From an uncultured Kiloniellaceae bacterium (lineage in GTDB: Bacteria > Pseudomonadota > Alphaproteobacteria > Kiloniellales > Kiloniellaceae): a stretch of DNA of 64,000 bases. The position numbers and the translations under genes are program-made. The notes beneath the pieces were generated by a model that did not search any database, was not told the origin of the DNA, and worked only from the letters and a program-made list of their open reading frames with translations. Where the stretch lies: NCBI GenBank assembly GCA_947500035.1, contig CANMQP010000018.1:124001-188000 (forward strand), written 5' to 3'. Shown here piece after piece: positions 54,335 to 62,558 of the stretch. How positions within the stretch are numbered: the first letter of the stretch is position 1; the number at the start of each line of letters is the position of its first letter.

Positions 54335-54523
54335 TTAACCATGGGGATAGCGCCCGGACGGCATCCGTCCCGTCTTCTTGATCGGCCGAGCCGTCTTGAG
54401 CACTTTAGTGACTGCCGGCTTGGCCCCACACCTGGGGCAGACCACAGCTTCCTTTCCAAGGTCGTAATACTTGATCTCACAGTCAGGGCAGGTGTGTTTG
54501 GAACCACGGTTTAGACTGTTCAT
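54335..54523 (-). CDS. FYDLN-type zinc-ribbon protein (TIGR02300-like)
   Basis: The 62-residue protein reads KHTCPDCEIKYYDLGKEAVVCPRCG with paired CxxC motifs, matching the N-terminal zinc ribbon of the alphaproteobacterial FYDLN-acid family, in which a long acidic tail normally follows. Here the tail is missing and replaced by a short basic end (KKTGRMPSGRYPHG), so it may be a shortened relative. Function unknown. Confidence 0.72.
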   Translation of the reverse strand: MNSLNRGSKHTCPDCEIKYYDLGKEAVVCPRCGAKPAVTKVLKTARPIKKTGRMPSGRYPHG

Positions 54524-54735
54524 GTTGAGAGCGTTCCTCTAGTTGGCGTCATGATCCGAATGCAAGAATTGTCCTCTAGCGCCTCGGTAGATCAGGTCGC
54601 ACTGAATTGGGCGTTTCCCCTATCTCATTCAAAAGGCTGCGACCCTCAGCTCGCTGATGGCGCTTGAACCGGCATGCGCCGGCTATCGAACCCGGATCCA
54701 CCTAACGACTTTGATAAGACCAGATCATGATCGGT

Positions 54736-54939
54736 CTAGCGCCTGGCACTATTGCCAGTGCTGGGAAGTAAAAGCGGCGTTCCGCTGCGCCAGGCAGTCG
54801 AACTCTTGCAACGGGGACAGATTCTTTCACCGGCCCACTCACTCTGAAACGCCCCACTGCACCTGAGGCAGTTGCGGCGCTGGGGCCGCGAAACTGCGGA
54901 CAAACTCTCGACGGCGTCGTCTAACCAGTCATCGCGCAT
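54736..54939 (-). CDS. Small zinc-ribbon protein
   Basis: A 67-residue protein with CLRC and CPRC motifs 20 residues apart (RNCLRCSGAF...ERICPRCKSSTAWRSG), a zinc-finger layout common in small proteobacterial proteins, some of them regulators. Its start overlaps the stop of the next gene by one base (TGATG), so both are translated together. Confidence 0.72.
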   Translation of the reverse strand: MRDDWLDDAVESLSAVSRPQRRNCLRCSGAFQSEWAGERICPRCKSSTAWRSGTPLLLPSTGNSARR

Positions 54940-55247
54940 CAGTTCCTACCTTCAATGTCCGACAATCGGTTCAAATCATTCAAAGTCTGAGAGATAAGCT
55001 CACTTCGCTTTGAATCCGGTTCACCGGGTATAGCCTCGAACAACTGTAAGAGATACACCGCCTTGGCAGCTGCCAAGGACCAGGTCTCCGCGGGTCCCGC
55101 ATCGAGCAGCTCCTCAACAATATCATTGTGATTGCTCAAGTTCTTCTGATCGATGCAAAACTCATGGTGAAATCGACGACGCAGATCGATCATTTTTTGC
55201 GCCGTCAGGCAGCGGTATTCGTCTAGATCAACGATATCGTCCGCCAT
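54939..55247 (-). CDS. Hypothetical protein, 102 residues, coupled to zinc-ribbon gene
   Basis: The protein begins MADDIVDLDEYRCLTAQKMIDLRRRFHHEF and is helical and acidic, without signal peptide. I chose ATG 55247 rather than the longer frame because the earlier residues are low-complexity Arg/Ser sequence overlapping the Cys-repeat gene. It is coupled to the zinc-ribbon gene by a TGATG overlap. Family not recognised. Confidence 0.62.
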   Translation of the reverse strand: MADDIVDLDEYRCLTAQKMIDLRRRFHHEFCIDQKNLSNHNDIVEELLDAGPAETWSLAAAKAVYLLQLFEAIPGEPDSKRSELISQTLNDLNRLSDIEGRN

Positions 55248-55321
55248 GGTTTTCTGTCTTTCTTGTTGCCACCTCGATGCCGTCACCCGATAGCGGCACG
55301 ACGTCCACCTTTTTGTGCCAG

Positions 55322-56113
55322 CTATTTTTCCAACGCAAGAGAGCACTTGCCCTGCCGCTTCCTGTATGGCTTGTCACAATCCCAGCCGTTGCCTGAGAAG
55401 TTCACATGCGCATTTTCAGGAAGTTCCAACGCGACGCAGCTGTCGTTAAGCGCGAGGAAACCGCGGCCACACTTCCAACCAGGCCCATGGGAGAAATCGG
55501 TTAGATACGCGTTTAAAGGAACCTCAATCAAAGCACAGGAATTGCCGACAACACGATATCCGCGTTCGCATTCCCAACCAGCGCCATAAGTCGCATCAAC
55601 CAAGAAACCATTTTCAGGCACATTGATTACCTGGCAGGTATCTCCCTGAGCGCGGTATCCCCGGTCGCACCGCCAACCTGCGCCATATGACGAATCCACG
55701 AAATATCCGTTCTGCGGCACGACGACGACAGCACAACGCTCGTCCGCTTCATGATATCCCCTATTGCATTCCCATCCGTCCCCGGACGCGTTCAAATAGG
55801 CATTGGACGGCACCTCAACGCCTGTGCAGGCAGAATTGACTTCCTGGAATCCTCGCTTGCATTCCCAGCCAAGTCCGAAAGAAGAATTGTTTAGATAAGC
55901 GTTCTTCGGGACAACAACGGCAACGCAGGCTTCTGCGACCTTACGAAACCCTCGATCACACGCCCATCCGGTTCCATAGCTTCTCGCAGAGGCATTTTCC
56001 GGCACTCCATTGGCACCAGCCTGAGCCACCAAAACGCCCGAATTCACCGAGAGGCCCACAAATAGCAATAACATCGCGACAGAAAACCAACGCGATTTCG
56101 CTTCTTTATTCAT
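55322..56113 (-). CDS. Secreted protein with seven Cys-containing repeats
   Basis: The 263-residue protein has a signal peptide (hydrophobic VAMLLLFVGLSVNSGVLVAQA) and seven tandem units of about 31 residues: GWxCxRGYxxxxxxCxxVxVPxNAYLxxSxxGxG. Each has two Cys 11 residues apart that could form one disulfide, like EGF-related or GCC2/GCC3-type modules. The last unit lacks the V-P-x-N tail. It should be extracellular or periplasmic. The start has no strong ribosome binding site but is followed directly by the signal peptide. Unit identity is moderate, so the array is probably old. Confidence 0.8.
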   Translation of the reverse strand: MNKEAKSRWFSVAMLLLFVGLSVNSGVLVAQAGANGVPENASARSYGTGWACDRGFRKVAEACVAVVVPKNAYLNNSSFGLGWECKRGFQEVNSACTGVEVPSNAYLNASGDGWECNRGYHEADERCAVVVVPQNGYFVDSSYGAGWRCDRGYRAQGDTCQVINVPENGFLVDATYGAGWECERGYRVVGNSCALIEVPLNAYLTDFSHGPGWKCGRGFLALNDSCVALELPENAHVNFSGNGWDCDKPYRKRQGKCSLALEK

Positions 56114-56222
56114 CTATCATGCCCTGCGCCTGGCGTTGAAAAGCCTTTCGAGCCAGCAGGTGAAGTCGTCGATCGCTATGGCCTAAGTGAGAGTACTGAA
56201 CCTCATCCCTTGGAAATCCACG

Positions 56223-56369
56223 CTAGTCTTTGGCAGTCGTTGTTTCTTTGGAAGCGGTTTTTTCGGACGGCTTAGCAGACTCCGAAGCGTCCAGGACTGA
56301 CTTTGGCTTTGCTGCGGAATCGTCTTTGTTCGGTGTTTTTTGAGCCGTCGAAAAATCTTTAAAAGACAT
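56223..56369 (-). CDS. Small hydrophilic protein, 48 residues
   Basis: The frame starts ATG at 56369, preceded by GAGAGGTC, and reads MSFKDFSTAQKTPNK followed by a tail rich in Lys, Ala, Ser, Thr and Pro. The MSFKDFSTAQ start is, from memory, seen in other small alphaproteobacterial proteins with variable disordered tails. No folded domain; function unknown. It stands alone between the Cys-repeat gene and an AT-rich spacer. Confidence 0.6.
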   Translation of the reverse strand: MSFKDFSTAQKTPNKDDSAAKPKSVLDASESAKPSEKTASKETTTAKD

Positions 56370-56805
56370 ATGTGTGACCTCTCATTTAAGCGCCAATTAT
56401 TTGGCTACATTCAATAAATAGTTATTTTAAAAAATAATACAATATGATTCGAAATATATTTCGCTCCTATTTTTAAATTACAAAAAAAATATCTGCACCA
56501 AATTTATTTTTACAACATTTGTATTTTTACATGCATAATCGAAATACCTTCAAATAAACATAGAAAAACCAGAACAATTCCCGATGAATAATAGATCCAG
56601 GATTGAGGTCCTCCCCTGATCAAATTGGCATTTGATGACGGCGGCGCAGGGCTTTTGACTCAGTCGTGGGAGTTTCGAAGCTTGCCCGTTCACACGCCTG
56701 CAAGATTCACACGCTTGCAAGAACGCGGGCTAAGGCAGGTGGTCGAAACGACACGAAGGCGCAGGTTTCGAGGTGCGAAACGGCAATCCAGAGCTCCAAC
56801 TGGCG
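56370..56805. other. AT-rich intergenic stretch
   Basis: From about 56396 to 56590 the sequence is strongly AT-rich, in contrast to the GC-rich flanks. It includes GCCAATTATTTGGC (56392-56405) and the perfect palindrome CGAAATATATTTCG (56450-56463). Further right lies the duplication at 56689. No gene was supported. Confidence 0.55.
56689..56722. repeat. 17-bp tandem duplication
   Basis: TTCACACGCCTGCAAGA (56689-56705) is followed directly by a copy with one change (56706-56722). Confidence 0.9.
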
Positions 56806-57321
56806 TCAGCGCCAGGTCGACGGCAGCGCAGCCGCGACAGAGGCGATGGAGCCGCTGGTGACCCGGCTCTCATAGCTGCCGGCGACACATTCGAAGGTGC
56901 TGTCGTGAAAAGTGAAGATAAAGTGCCGCGCGGAGTCGAAGAAGCTGGGGCTGTGGCGGGGGTGAACGGCATTCATGCGCTCCAGCGAACGCACCCATGA
57001 GGAATGCAGGACCTCGAACACGGAATAGTAGGTCAAACCACGGGCCGCCAGGGGATGCCCGACCAGGGTTTCGTCACCGGGCGCTCCCCAGCAATGGCTC
57101 CAAACACCGCTGAAGCGAACGCAGGCGACCTGCTCACGTTCCGTATCGGACGTTACCATTGTCGCCGTTGTGCCGTCCCAGTCCGGATCATGTTCCACTA
57201 TGAGATAAATCAGATCAACGTATTGCTCATTGGCGACCACCGCCGGCAAAGGCGCACCGGGATCCATCTGAGGCAGATCGCGGAGCTCAACAACTTTGTC
57301 GTGGGTGTCGATCTGGTACAT
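56806..57321 (-). CDS. Hypothetical protein, 171 residues
   Basis: A soluble protein with start MYQIDTHDKVVELRDLPQMDPGAPLP and a middle part with YVDLIYLIVEHDPDWDGT and VRFSGVWSHCWGAPGDE, followed by FHDSTFECVAGSYESRV. GGAGG precedes ATG 57321, which sets the start. It resembles proteins of unknown function with an immunity-protein-like mixed alpha/beta pattern, but I cannot name the family. It is divergent from the secreted protein at 57543. Confidence 0.7.
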   Translation of the reverse strand: MYQIDTHDKVVELRDLPQMDPGAPLPAVVANEQYVDLIYLIVEHDPDWDGTTATMVTSDTEREQVACVRFSGVWSHCWGAPGDETLVGHPLAARGLTYYSVFEVLHSSWVRSLERMNAVHPRHSPSFFDSARHFIFTFHDSTFECVAGSYESRVTSGSIASVAAALPSTWR

Positions 57322-57542
57322 ATCGCCTCCACTCTCCCAGCGTACAGCAGCAAATGCCCAAGACCACATGGCGGCTTGGCGAACGCGAACAGCGGCAAGG
57401 TATCTGACAAGCCTGCTGCTTACTCCTGCCCGGAGCCAACATGCCATATTTACACCCGAATTCAGCCTCAGTGCCACTCTAAAGAGAATATGAGCATTGC
57501 CATAAGGTCCCGTTCAACCTTAACGTTAAGATCGAAAACGAC

Positions 57543-59102
57543 ATGCGAGGGATAGTTTTGGGGAAGCAACTCTGTGCAGCTTTGCGCGCACTGGCATTGA
57601 TGGCTGGCGTTATCCTGTTGTCTGCCACAGCCTCTGCTCAAGATCGGACGGGGCCTGCGCTGGTCACATCGGGCGCCAGGGAAATCTTACAGCTGCGCCA
57701 CCCCCCAACCACATCCGATGCCTGGGTTTTTCCGCTCAAGATAACGACAACGCGATCCGGCACCCCGGAATCGAGCAATATCGTCATCACAGTCTCTGAC
57801 GAAAATTACACTTCCTTCGAGACCCAGCGCGGACTGAGTATCATTGACCATCAATTGAAGCGTGTTTTCACCTATCACAAAGACAGCAAGAGTTTTACTA
57901 ACGGCTCAATTTCTGAAGCCGCCATGTTTGCCGTCTGGGAGTGGCAAAACCGCGCCAGAATCGTTCAAATGAACGCGGTCCTGATGAAAAGCGATAGTCT
58001 GGACCCCAGTAAAATGCCAATGCTGAGCGATCTATTTTGGGTCAGCCACGATCTCGGGCTCAAACTGCCGAACGCACCCGATGATAGCGCACGGGTGACA
58101 GGTGACGAAGAAAGCCTCCGCCTCTATCACAAGGACGACGAAATTGCCGTTTTAGCCTTAGGGGAGCAGGGCGTCCCCGAACCTGTCCTAAAGCGGGTTT
58201 GGGGCGTTCTCCAGAGAGTCCGCCCGGTTCACCCTTCTCTGGCCGCGCAGGCCATTGCCCACGGAGGCAGTCCACAAAACCTAAGAACCAAACTCTTTCT
58301 GGGTGAAAAACCCTATTTTGTTGAGTTGACCTTCGATAACCCAACGAGAGCAAGTCGAGGCTACCCCTTGCCGGAAGACGCCGCGCTTCGTTCCCCACGC
58401 CCGGGAGGAGCAGGTGCAGAGATGATCGCCATCGCGCTCAAGGCATCCGCAGGGGAGTTCGCACCCGGCCAGCCCGGCGCCGACTACTGGATCACAAAAT
58501 TCCGATCCACTCTCGCGAAAGACAAATCGCTCGAGACCTTTCTGACCTTCTATGCATACGGGCTTTTCACTGCCGATTTTCGCGCTGCAGAATGCGGCGA
58601 ACGCAAGACCACAAACAACACTGAGCTCTGTTCCCTCGTGCAGCAAGCATTGGCACGATCACAGGGACGGCCACGCATTCGCGCGTTCTTTGAAGCACTG
58701 CAGCCAGCCGACGAAAAAGCAAAGATCGCCGCCATCGGCGAGCTCGAGGACTTTCGGGAAGAAGCAGGAGAAATGGCGCCGCTGATCTCGCTGTTCATCG
58801 CCAACCATATCGAAGACCTGACGAAAGTCATCACACGGACTTCAGGTGAAGACGGACGTCCGAACCGAGATGACGCAGCAACGCTATATCTGGAAGCCTT
58901 GCGGGAATATCCCTTTATTCGAAGCGTTTATGGAGATATTGCGGAATACTACATCAACTTCTTTGTTCCCGATCAGGCGCTTTTCTATGCGGATATCGGA
59001 CGCAGTTTGCCGCTGGGCACGGCAATTCTCGAAAATGGGAACCTCGCAAGACTCACTAGGATTGAGCAATCCACAAGGACCGACTTTCCACTCTTTTACT
59101 GA
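57543..59102 (+). CDS. Large secreted protein of unknown function
   Basis: The 519-residue protein has a signal peptide (LCAALRALALMAGVILLSATASAQ) and a mixed alpha/beta mature part without membrane segments. A beta-rich first half (VFPLKITTTRSGTPESSNIVITVSDEN, VFTYHKDSKSFTNGS) is followed by a helical second half with ELEDFREEAGEMAPLISLFIANHIEDL and ALREYPFIRSVYGDIAEYYI. Two Cys occur in AAECGERKTTNNTELCS. The YxDxAxYYxxxFxP end resembles tetratricopeptide-like helices. Family not recognised. Codon use resembles its neighbours. Confidence 0.75.
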   Translation: MRGIVLGKQLCAALRALALMAGVILLSATASAQDRTGPALVTSGAREILQLRHPPTTSDAWVFPLKITTTRSGTPESSNIVITVSDENYTSFETQRGLSIIDHQLKRVFTYHKDSKSFTNGSISEAAMFAVWEWQNRARIVQMNAVLMKSDSLDPSKMPMLSDLFWVSHDLGLKLPNAPDDSARVTGDEESLRLYHKDDEIAVLALGEQGVPEPVLKRVWGVLQRVRPVHPSLAAQAIAHGGSPQNLRTKLFLGEKPYFVELTFDNPTRASRGYPLPEDAALRSPRPGGAGAEMIAIALKASAGEFAPGQPGADYWITKFRSTLAKDKSLETFLTFYAYGLFTADFRAAECGERKTTNNTELCSLVQQALARSQGRPRIRAFFEALQPADEKAKIAAIGELEDFREEAGEMAPLISLFIANHIEDLTKVITRTSGEDGRPNRDDAATLYLEALREYPFIRSVYGDIAEYYINFFVPDQALFYADIGRSLPLGTAILENGNLARLTRIEQSTRTDFPLFY

Positions 59103-59152
59103 GTGGTCCGCATCGGTGAAGCGGAGAGAAAAAGCGAGGGCACAGCGGCGCA

Positions 59153-59800
59153 TTAGAAGCTCAGGCGTCCATAGAGCTCGTCGAAAGGCACCATGACGTG
59201 CGTGCGGTAGGCCTCGCGTTTTTGCAGTTCGGCGTACCAGGCTTCCACATTCGGCAGCGACGGCCGTGCGATCTCCATCTCGAAATAGCGGTAGAGCGCC
59301 ATGCCCGTCGGGATATCAGCCAAGGAAAGTTGATCGCCGAGCAGAAACCGTTGGCCCGCGAGAACGCCCTCCAGCAGTTTAAAGTCGCCATTTAGCCGCC
59401 CCAGTGCTCCTTTGATTAAGGCCGGATCCCGCTCTTGCTCCGGTGTTCTGTAAAAGCCCCAGAACACATCGGAGAAGCTGCGCAGAAGGGTCGTCTGTGA
59501 CCACTCGATCCATTGGTCCGCAGCCGCCCGCTCCGCCGGGTCCTCCGGCCAGAAGCGTCCGGCACCGTAGCAAGCCGCGAGATAGCGCAGGATGGCGTGG
59601 GATTCCCAGATCACCAGGTCCCCATCCTCAAGAACGGGGATCTTGCCATGAGGGTTCAAGCGACGGAATTCAGGGCTATCCAGCTTGCTGTAGGAGCCAC
59701 CCGCGTCGATCCGTTCATGCGGGATCTCCAGTTCACCGATCAGCCACATGACTTTCTGGACATTTGAGGAATTGCGCCGTCCCCAGATCTTTAACATCAT
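59153..59800 (-). CDS. Glutathione S-transferase family protein
   Basis: A 215-residue protein with an N-terminal thioredoxin-like domain (LKIWGRRNSSNVQKVMWLIGELEIPHER, Ser11/Ser12 in the active-site region; NPHGKIPVLEDGDLVIWESHAILRYLA with the cis-Pro and glutathione-binding E-S) and a helical C-terminal domain (LLGDQLSLADIPTGMALYRY). It may detoxify electrophiles with glutathione and stands next to the gamma-glutamyltranspeptidase-like gene, 34 bases downstream of it on the same strand; a link through glutathione is possible. Confidence 0.9.
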   Translation of the reverse strand: MMLKIWGRRNSSNVQKVMWLIGELEIPHERIDAGGSYSKLDSPEFRRLNPHGKIPVLEDGDLVIWESHAILRYLAACYGAGRFWPEDPAERAAADQWIEWSQTTLLRSFSDVFWGFYRTPEQERDPALIKGALGRLNGDFKLLEGVLAGQRFLLGDQLSLADIPTGMALYRYFEMEIARPSLPNVEAWYAELQKREAYRTHVMVPFDELYGRLSF

Positions 59801-59834
59801 CAGCTCCTTCAGGTTTGGCTGGGTGTCCCGACCC

Positions 59835-61427
59835 TTACAGCCCGAGCGCGCAGCCGTCTTTTCGGGGATCCGAGCCGCCGATCAGAACCCCGCGCGCATG
59901 ATCGATCCAGATCGCCTGGCCGCCGCCAATCGCCCGGTCTGCCCAGACGACTTTGTGACCTCGCGCCGTCAGTCCTTTGTACAGCGTCTCGTCGTATCCG
60001 ACTTCGATTTTCAGCTCACCGTCGGAGGCGAAGCTGCGCGGCCATTCCAGGGCCTGCTGAACGTCCACGCCCTCATCGAGAACCCGCGACAGGAAGTTGG
60101 CATGGCCGGTCGCCTGATAGTGACCACCCATGACGCCGAAGGGCATCACAGCCTTGCCGCCGCGCATGACTATGCCGGGAATGATCGTGTGCAAGGGCCG
60201 TTTGCCCGGCGCGATTCCGTTGGGGTGTTCGTTGGAAACCCGGAAGCTGGCACCGCGGTTGTGCAGCATAACACCTGATTTGGGCGCGAAACGCGTGCTG
60301 CCGAAAGCTTCGAAGATCGAATTGATGAAGGAGATGGCGTTGCCGTCCCGGTCGACAATGGTCAGATAAACCGTGTCCTTGTGCTCCGGCAAATCCGTAT
60401 CCGGCGTTGCCAGGGCAGACTTCAATTTGATCTGCTTCCTCAGCTTATCCGCATAAGAGTCTGAAAGTAATTGCTCCACCGGAACCTCAACCTTTGCGGG
60501 GTCGGCCAGATACTGGTCCCGGCTGGCATAGCCCAACTTGGTCGCCTCGGCCAGGAGATGAACCCGGTCCAGCTCCGGCAGATCACCTTCAAAACCGAGC
60601 CTGGAAAGCTGGTTTAGGATCATCAGCGCAATCACGCCCTGCCCATTCGGCGGACACTCATAAACCTCGTGGTTCCGGTAGCTCGTCTTGATCGGTTCGA
60701 CGAACTCGCTGCTCTGCGCGGCAAAGTCTTCGAGGCTGTGAAAGCCGCCGAGCGCACGGAGAGTCGCGACCATATCTTCAGCCACCGCACCCTCGTAAAA
60801 ACCTTTCCTGCCTTTGGCGGCTATGGTGCGCAGCGTCCGGGCCAGTGCGGGTTGCGCGTGGCGGTCCCCCGCTGCCGGCGCTTTTCCGCCCGGAAGAAAG
60901 GCAGCTGTCGCATTGGCATCTTTCATCAGGCGTTCGGCATTATCGGCCCAGTCCAGGGCGATGCGCGGAAGCACCCGGTAACCCGCCTCGCCAAGTTCGA
61001 TCGCCCGGGCGAAAAGCGCCTCGAGCGGTCGGGAACCATACGCCTCATGCAAGCGGCACCAGGCATCGATCGCGCCCGGCACAGTGACCGCGTGCGCGCT
61101 CTGGTAATCGATCTCGGTGATCCCCTGTTCCAGCAGAGCATCGGACGTCATCGCCGAGGGCGCGCAGCCGGACCCGTTCAATGCAATCACCTGACCGGCT
61201 TTGGGTCCGCTTGCAGGGCTATAGAGAACAAAGCAATCGCCCCCCACGCCGGTCATGTGAGGTTCGACGACGCAAAGGGTCGAAATCGCCGCCAGTGCCG
61301 CATCAACCGCGTTGCCGCCGGCGCGCAACTGATCCAAAGCCGCCAGAGAGGCTTCGGGGTGGGACGTCGCCACCATGCCCTTCTCGCCGTAAGCCGCCGA
61401 GCGGCCGCCCGCCTGAAAATCTCTCAT
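59835..61427 (-). CDS. Gamma-glutamyltranspeptidase family protein (cytoplasmic type)
   Basis: The 530-residue protein has the GGT fold: GMVATSHPEASLAALDQLRAGGNAVDAALAA at the N-terminus, the maturation Thr352 in EHKDTVYLTIVD (autocleavage before it yields the small subunit), and the C-terminal HKVVWADRAIGGGQAIWID and GGSDPRKDGCALGL. No signal peptide is present, unlike exported GGTs; cytoplasmic relatives include oxamate amidohydrolase (HpxW) and acylases. GGGAGAGACGTG precedes ATG 61427. The GST gene follows. Confidence 0.87.
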   Translation of the reverse strand: MRDFQAGGRSAAYGEKGMVATSHPEASLAALDQLRAGGNAVDAALAAISTLCVVEPHMTGVGGDCFVLYSPASGPKAGQVIALNGSGCAPSAMTSDALLEQGITEIDYQSAHAVTVPGAIDAWCRLHEAYGSRPLEALFARAIELGEAGYRVLPRIALDWADNAERLMKDANATAAFLPGGKAPAAGDRHAQPALARTLRTIAAKGRKGFYEGAVAEDMVATLRALGGFHSLEDFAAQSSEFVEPIKTSYRNHEVYECPPNGQGVIALMILNQLSRLGFEGDLPELDRVHLLAEATKLGYASRDQYLADPAKVEVPVEQLLSDSYADKLRKQIKLKSALATPDTDLPEHKDTVYLTIVDRDGNAISFINSIFEAFGSTRFAPKSGVMLHNRGASFRVSNEHPNGIAPGKRPLHTIIPGIVMRGGKAVMPFGVMGGHYQATGHANFLSRVLDEGVDVQQALEWPRSFASDGELKIEVGYDETLYKGLTARGHKVVWADRAIGGGQAIWIDHARGVLIGGSDPRKDGCALGL

Positions 61428-61580
61428 CACGTCTCTCCCTGGTGCAAGCACTCCGCGAGGGGTGCGCGCGCTGCGTTATCGGAACCCCTGGATCAGATCA
61501 AGCTTAGATTGAATCGCCGGAGGCGATCACTCATGTCTGCGGATCTGATCTACCTGTAAAACCTAGAACGGATTCACACC

Positions 61581-61613
61581 TTTTGACGGAAACAAAGAGC
61601 GGTTCCGTCAAAA
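61581..61613. repeat. Perfect 11-bp inverted repeat
   Basis: TTTTGACGGAA (61581-61591) and TTCCGTCAAAA (61603-61613) pair perfectly over an 11-base loop, about 155 bases upstream of the GGT-like gene. The A/T runs are on the wrong side for a terminator, so an operator is more likely. Confidence 0.75.
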
Positions 61614-61833
61614 GATGATCCGGTCTGCGGAAACGCGCCACAATCATGCCGATTCTCGCGCGATCTCATCTCCGCGCAGGACCCTATGTCTTGGGGGTCG
61701 AATAATCCAGGATGTGTTTTAGCTGTTCCACGATGTGGAAAGAACGGGAATGGCTGTCTTTAAAGTCCTGGATCGTGGCAATGCGGAAACAACGGTTATT
61801 GGCGCAGCTACCTTCCGGAACGAGACAGACACC

Positions 61834-61869
61834 GCGGCACTGCATCAAATGGCGGCACTGCATCAAGTG
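61834..61869. repeat. 18-bp tandem duplication
   Basis: GCGGCACTGCATCAAATG (61834-61851) is followed by a copy with one changed base (61852-61869), directly before the end of the GNAT gene. Confidence 0.88.
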
Positions 61870-61873
61870 AAGG

Positions 61874-62359
61874 TCACTTCGTATCCAGGCGGTACTTCAA
61901 GAACTCGGCCCCATCGTACTCGGTCATTTCGACAAATTGAGCCCCGAGTCTCGCCAGCCCACGGAGATTCTTACGCGATGGCGGCAGAAGGAACGTCACG
62001 AACGGAATCCGTTCATCGGCAACAGCAAACTCGATGGCCTTCCGGGAGATACGCGCACCAAGCCCAAAGTACGCGGGCTTCAGCACCAGTCCGTAATCCC
62101 ACTCGTCACCTTCTTTCTGAAATCCGCCCCATCCAACATAGCTGTCGTCGCAGAGGATCGCCCAATGACCAAGTCCATCGCGACGCCAATAGGCTTCCTT
62201 GGCGGCAACAAATTCTGTAACGGCCTGACGGTCCCATTCATAGGTAAGCAAAGGCATATGCTCCGCGACACGGGCGTCGGACATATGCGCAATGATCTCT
62301 CCCAGTGAAATCTCCGGTAACCGCACAAATGTTAGCTTGGGGTTGGATTTAGTGGTCAT
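61874..62359 (-). CDS. GNAT-family acetyltransferase
   Basis: A 161-residue protein with the GNAT layout of RimJ/RimL type: EISLGEIIAHMSDARVAEHMPLL at the N-terminus, HWAILCDDSYVGWGGFQKEGDEWDYGLVLKPAYFGLG (beta strands and start of the acetyl-CoA loop), then RKAIEFAVADERIPFVTFLLPPSRKNLRGLARLGAQFV. The usual R/Q-x-x-G-x-G/A loop is reduced to FGLGARIS. The substrate (an amino group of a small molecule or protein) is unknown. It lies alone between the GGT-like and SpoVR genes. Confidence 0.82.
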   Translation of the reverse strand: MTTKSNPKLTFVRLPEISLGEIIAHMSDARVAEHMPLLTYEWDRQAVTEFVAAKEAYWRRDGLGHWAILCDDSYVGWGGFQKEGDEWDYGLVLKPAYFGLGARISRKAIEFAVADERIPFVTFLLPPSRKNLRGLARLGAQFVEMTEYDGAEFLKYRLDTK

Positions 62360-62558
62360 CTCAGCGCGAATTCCGGCAAGGATTCAGGCCAGCATTCGCT
62401 CTGGTAAACGCGCGCGTGTCAAGCGCGAAGCTCAACCGGTACCGCATCACTCCGCGCCCCGCCTCAGCAGGGCCAATTCCTTAAGTGTGACCGTCCTTAA
62501 CCTACGCGATCAGGAACGCGAATTCGTCTGAAGCTTCGGTTTGCGGACAAAGGTTTTT

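Larger units (their letters stand above)
61428..61873. other. Intergenic stretch with inverted and tandem repeats
   Basis: This 446-base region carries the inverted repeat at 61581-61613 and an 18-bp duplication at 61834-61869. A minus-strand 60-codon frame at 61684-61866 that crosses the duplication is not convincing. Confidence 0.5.

Noticed and set aside
54655..54760. tRNA-like GC-rich stretch near 54660-54720 (CGAACCCGGATCC)
   Set aside because: No acceptor, D- and anticodon stems could be built around it, and no CCA end is present.
61684..61866. 60-codon frame before the GNAT gene
   Set aside because: It is built partly on the 18-bp tandem duplication and has no ribosome binding site or homology I can recognise.
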